64,000 nucleotides of DNA, from assembly GCA_022494885.1 (NCBI GenBank), contig JAGVSM010000951.1, positions 78,901 to 142,900 on the forward strand, written 5' to 3'. Origin of the DNA: Micrasema longulum (lineage: Eukaryota; Arthropoda; Insecta; Trichoptera; Brachycentridae). The first letter of the stretch is position 1. Each line of letters begins with the position of its first letter. The notes below the pieces were generated by a model. It had not been told where the DNA came from, ran no database searches, and saw nothing but the letters and a program-made list of their open reading frames with translations. A program made the position numbers and the translations under genes. Positions 60,177 through 64,000 of this stretch are shown one piece after another.

Positions 60177-60254
60177 CTGCAACAAAATAAACATTTATTA
60201 TCAATAAAAAACTTAAATGTCGACAAGTATTGTGTAATATCATTTACAAGAAGT

Positions 60255-60385
60255 AAAAAACCTATATTATTCGATTACAACATCAATAATATCAATCTGG
60301 GAAGAATTACACAAATAAAGGATTTGGGAATAGTTTTTGACGAAAAGTGGTCATTTATTCCTCACGTTGATATGAAATGTCTTGG
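60255..60385 (+). mobile_element. Small LINE fragment
   Basis: The frame reads NINNINLGRITQIKDLGIVF, then DEKWSFIPHVDMKC; the KDLG(I/V).FD..L.F..H motif lies downstream of the LINE catalytic site. Confidence 0.6.
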
Positions 60386-60399
60386 ATATTTCTATAAAA

Positions 60400-60941
60400 T
60401 ATAGTCCTTAAAATTTAGCTAGATTAAAATGACAGCTGCCAAACTAATGATGGGAAATTAATGATCATTGATTATGTACCGATCAAATCGATTTTATCAG
60501 TTTTTTCATGCAAACATGAAACTCTATTTCCGAAAATAGACATAAAAATGCAAAAACAAGCCTATTTTAGTGTGTTTAAGACAATTATTCACCAAAAAAT
60601 AAGACATTTATACTTTTATCATGAACAACACCAAATGAATAATTTTTTTATTCGATCAAATTACATTGATCAATTTGTCCCATCTCTAACGTTTTTACAA
60701 AATGATGTAACCATGTAAGAAAGTTGTTAATAATTAGGTTTATTTTAGTTTTTTTTTAGTTTTAAAGCTGATTTCAAATATTAATGTGGCAAGCATTGTA
60801 TTAAAAAAAATAATTAACATGCCAGATACTAATGATTGTTCGTGTGTCATTATAAATCGCTCCTTAGATGTTACTACAAAGTTATGTCGTCACTTTTGCT
60901 GACAACTGTCATTCTAATCAAGCTATATTTTAAGAACTGTA
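60400..60941 (-). mobile_element. TIR DNA element, family G, second copy
   Basis: Reverse-complement match of 40249-40746 over its whole length: ends atagtccttaaaatttagct and agctatattttaagaactgt. Some indels in the A/T runs. Confidence 0.75.
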
Positions 60942-60960
60942 CAAACTTTTATCATAATTA

Positions 60961-61175
60961 TTGCACAAAAATGAAAAAACCAACACGACATGCATTTTAA
61001 TAAGCACATGTACTGATTAGGACAAACATGCACTGATTAGATTGCGCCCTTGAGGTGATTTTCACATAAATGGCGCTATATAAATTATCCAACTGTATGG
61101 AAATTGGTTGAGAAATAGTTTAAAAAAGGGCAGGGGATAAAATGCATGTCGTGTTGGTTTTATATTTTTGTGCAA
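60961..61175. mobile_element. MITE with ~38-bp terminal inverted repeats
   Basis: ttgcacaaaaatgaaaaaac and caacacgacatgcatttta at the left are inverted at the right (aaaatgcatgtcgtgttggt ... atttttgtgcaa). The inside shares gaggtgattttcacataaat with 3155-3180 inverted. Confidence 0.8.
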
Positions 61176-61450
61176 CAACTATGGTGAAGGTGTATAGAGG
61201 GTTTTGCATGTTGGTTTAATTAGTGTCATGACGAAGAGACGGGTACGTCTCGAAACCCGGTAGACATAAAAAAGTCGGCACGTGGTTATATAAAAAATAT
61301 TTAAAAACTTAAACTTATTTAAAACGTTAATGCTTTCAATATCAATAATGAATTACTCTATTTCAAAGATGGCGAAAACAAAGAGCCAAACAGTACTCAT
61401 TTCCTGGATATACCTTGTATTTTGTATTACCTAAGTGGCCTAAGTTAAGT

Positions 61451-61690
61451 TGGCCTCGTGGCGCAGTAATCAGCGCGTTTGCCTACCATCCAAGAAGTCT
61501 CGGGTTCGATTCCCGACATGGTTGACACGGAATACTTATTTAAAAAGCATAGTCCCTGGACTGGCACCTGAAGCGTAAGACTGATCATCTTACCTTCATG
61601 TAACAAAAAGTGATCAAGATACACTGCGATTGGTGTACCATTGCAGTGCCCTATGCACCATCAGGTGCGGAAAGGGAATGATGATGATGG
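61451..61690 (+). mobile_element. tRNA-derived SINE, family 2, complete
   Basis: Head ggcctcgtggcgcagtaatc with A-box, B-box gggttcgattccc, body tagtccctggactggcacct and gaagcgtaagactgatcatc, end gtgccctatgcaccatcagg and (gat)n. Best copy in the window. Confidence 0.88.
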
Positions 61691-61885
61691 TAATGATTTC
61701 ACTGAGTTTTCAAGTATTTTTACTAGGTTTTTTACTACATGTTTTACTGTGTTTTTTACTATGTCCACTACCTTTAATTTTTTTTCTTTATATTGATTAC
61801 TGTTTTTTAAATTTTTTTTATAGTCTTAGAAAGGGGTAAAAAAACCCTTGTTAGATAGTCAAAGCAAAATTATAATATTATATAT

Positions 61886-62253
61886 ACAGGGTGTTCTTTA
61901 AACCCTGTCACATCCGAAACCACGATGATCAGTATGGACAAGAAGATATATTAGCATATTTAAAAAAATACTAAGAACAAAGAAATTTTTTTAAAATAAA
62001 ATATTTAAAAAAAACAAATGGTTGCTTACTTCTGCAGGGGAGAAGTGAGGGGAGCGCGGCGCAGTATCAGACTCCCCCTCCCCCTTCCTCGATTCTCCCC
62101 TGCAGAAGTAAGCAACCGTTTGCTTTATTTGATATATATATTTTTTTAATTTAATTTGTTCTAAAAAAGTATTTTAATGTGCCAACATGTCTTCTTGCTC
62201 ATACTGATCATCGTGGTTTCGGATGTGACAGGGTTTAATGAGCACCTGTATAA
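61886..62253. mobile_element. Foldback element with long arms
   Basis: aaaccctgtcacatccgaaa and ccacgatgatcagtatg on the left recur inverted on the right (catactgatcatcgtggttt, cggatgtgacagggttt). A second inner pair (ggttgcttacttctgcaggg / ccctgcagaagtaagcaacc) surrounds a GC-rich centre. Flanked by tata on both sides. Confidence 0.8.
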
Positions 62254-62279
62254 TATGACAATAAACAGAATTTTGGAAA

Positions 62280-62578
62280 AAAATTGATCGGAACCAGCAT
62301 GAACACGATCACAATACTAGAGAAAAGAACAAAATTAGACTTCCATTTAGGAAAAAGGCAAAGTCACAAAATTCAATTTTATTTAAAGCAATTAAAAGTA
62401 TTACGAAATGGAAAAAAATATTTATGAAGAAAAAAACATATCAAAATTTAAAATAATGGTCAAGACATATGTGATAAACAATTTATAAATTAAATATATT
62501 TTCAATGTTATTATTAGAACACACATAACAATATGTATGATATGTGTGCCCTACTTTAAGATTTAAATAAATAAATAA
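62280..62578 (+). mobile_element. LINE 3' fragment
   Basis: A short lysine-rich frame (FKAIKSITKWKKIFMKKKTY) is followed by an AT-rich UTR ending tgccctactttaagatttaa ataaataaataaaat. Confidence 0.5.
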
Positions 62579-62973
62579 AATATACTTTGCATTATATGAT
62601 TTATATAATAAATAAATACTACGCTCTCATGTATACACGTGTGAAGGATATACACACCCACCGACCTACCTATACATAAATATTTTTTGTAAATAAAATA
62701 CATAATTTTCTGCTTCATTTGTTTATCAGAATTAAATATAAAATCAAGGCTTTACTAACAGAATGCATTAAGTCATTAAAAAGAGTTCCGAGATAATCGC
62801 ATTTAAAGTTTTTTTATTATTTTAACGCATTACTTCTCCCACAATTTTTGTTTTAAGTTTTGAAAGAGTAATCCATATAATTATAATATACAAAAGGAGC
62901 GTAGAATCATATTTGAGTACATCGGACTGTGTCCAAAAAACCGTCGATCGCCCCCCACCACTCTTTGCCCCAC

Positions 62974-63079
62974 TTAAGCCGCGCGCATGCGTCGCACAAG
63001 TCGCCGCGTAATGTTGCCAGATCGCGAAAAATATAATCAAAGCAAAAACGTAAGCAACACAAAAAAGCAATTTATTCAT
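62974..63079 (-). CDS. LRP1: Candidate exon 1: start codon and signal peptide of LRP1
   Basis: An ATG at 63079 opens MNKLLFCVAYVFALIIFFA, a classic signal-peptide shape: one Lys, then a long hydrophobic core followed by small residues. A GT at 62972-62973 would end the exon in phase 1, the phase needed by the first LDLa exon at 60176. The surroundings are locally GC- and CpG-rich, as at many first exons. Against it: the donor (GTGGGG) is weak, alternative GTs lie a few bases further on, and the frame stays open to 62822. The link to LRP1 is inference. Confidence 0.35.
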
Positions 63080-64000
63080 TTCTCTAAAATTTTATTGTAC
63101 GCGCGGAAACATTGATTGACACAAAAAAGTAGAAAAGTAAAGATTCTTTTAATAAGAGTAATTAAACTTTGAACTTACAAAAAAAAATTACATAAAGCGA
63201 ATATTTTTGTCATGTTAAATGAAATTTGATGCCATTATGTTTTAAAGATAATGTCGGTCAAATGTCCACCACGGCGTTGTTTAATCCGAGATGTCCAATT
63301 TTCGTTAGTTCTCTCGTTAAATGAGCAAAGTAGCGTAAAAAAATTTACTACCCTGGCAACATAACAAAATGTCTATTTTGATTTCTTTGACAATCCGACA
63401 GATGGCAAAATAATTCAATTCTTAAGTAATATGATTCGTGAATTTGCTACTTAAACATGAAATGTGTTCCCACCCTGTTTTTTTTTGATCCCAGCAGTAT
63501 TTCTACACTTTAAAACGACACAACACGGCATAGTTGAATTCAAATCGGGAGTTGCCTACTGAGGAATGCGTATCTACAAAGGAACTAATGGTCAAAAATA
63601 TAATAAAAATATTCATTTATGATTAGTTTAGTCGCCTTCAGTTTGAAACGCGTATGCGGTTTCTGGACTATTCTTAATTCTATGGAGTAATCTTCATTCT
63701 AGTCATAGCATATTTTTAATCAACATCTTGCACCTATATTTAAACATATTTGAAATATAAAGACTGTTGACTTGATGCATTCTGTCAGTATAGCCTCGAT
63801 ATAATGTTTACGAGAAAAACATTGTTTGGATGTAAATAAAATTATGTTTTTCTAATGTATTTTTCAAAGATAATAGCGGGAGACATTAAGAGTTGTTTTT
63901 TTAGATATAAATAATTCACAATATCAATGAATGACTTACTTATTTTATCAATACAAGTTCATAATAACAAATGATACGAATATCATAATATTTAAATTAT
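63080..64000. other. Region upstream of candidate exon 1
   Basis: If exon 1 is right, this holds the 5' UTR and promoter. Apart from a small CpG-richer stretch next to the ATG, I see no convincing TATA box or initiator, and no repeat. Confidence 0.3.

Overview
The window is eukaryotic, almost certainly from an insect and probably a moth or butterfly (inference). It is AT-rich, its genes are split by GT-AG introns, and the introns are packed with non-LTR retrotransposon (LINE) fragments, tRNA-derived SINEs and short inverted-repeat elements. Nothing bacterial is present: no operons, CRISPR arrays or Shine-Dalgarno sites.

One gene dominates. On the minus strand, from about 60.2 kb (possibly 63.1 kb) down to 2.98 kb, 42 exons join in frame without a stop into about 2,176 residues. 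The order of domains is: 2 LDL-receptor class A (LDLa) repeats; 2 EGF domains; YWTD propeller 1; EGF; propeller 2; EGF; a cluster of 7 LDLa repeats; 2 EGF domains; propeller 3; EGF; propeller 4; EGF; propeller 5; EGF. This is the N-terminal half of LRP1 (low-density lipoprotein receptor-related protein 1), a giant endocytic receptor. Two LDLa repeats at the start, rather than seven, and the close match of propeller 3 to vertebrate LRP1 favour LRP1 over LRP2/megalin. The rest of the ectodomain, the membrane span and the cytoplasmic tail lie beyond base 1. A candidate signal-peptide exon is at 62974-63079.

Layout, in gene direction: 63.1-62.97 kb candidate exon 1; 60.2-55.0 kb N-terminal LDLa and EGF exons; 54.2-47.2 kb propeller 1; 45.5 kb EGF; 44.2-39.8 kb propeller 2; 39.3-29.5 kb EGF and LDLa cluster; 27.5 kb double EGF; 27.0-23.0 kb propeller 3; 21.9 kb EGF; 18.8-14.7 kb propeller 4; 12.4 kb EGF; 11.1-4.8 kb propeller 5; 3.0 kb EGF.

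All other recognisable sequence is intronic and repeat-derived: pieces of several LINE families on both strands, two SINE families, a pogo-like element with TA duplications, several foldback or MITE-like elements with long inverted arms, and nested insertions whose host element can be read on both sides. No second host gene was found with confidence. One short unidentified same-strand ORF lies in an intron at 4296-4499. I did not find a clearly new biological system. The most interesting points are a small duplication at the exon 38/39 boundary, inverted LINE tails flanking four LDLa exons, and the large foldback elements.
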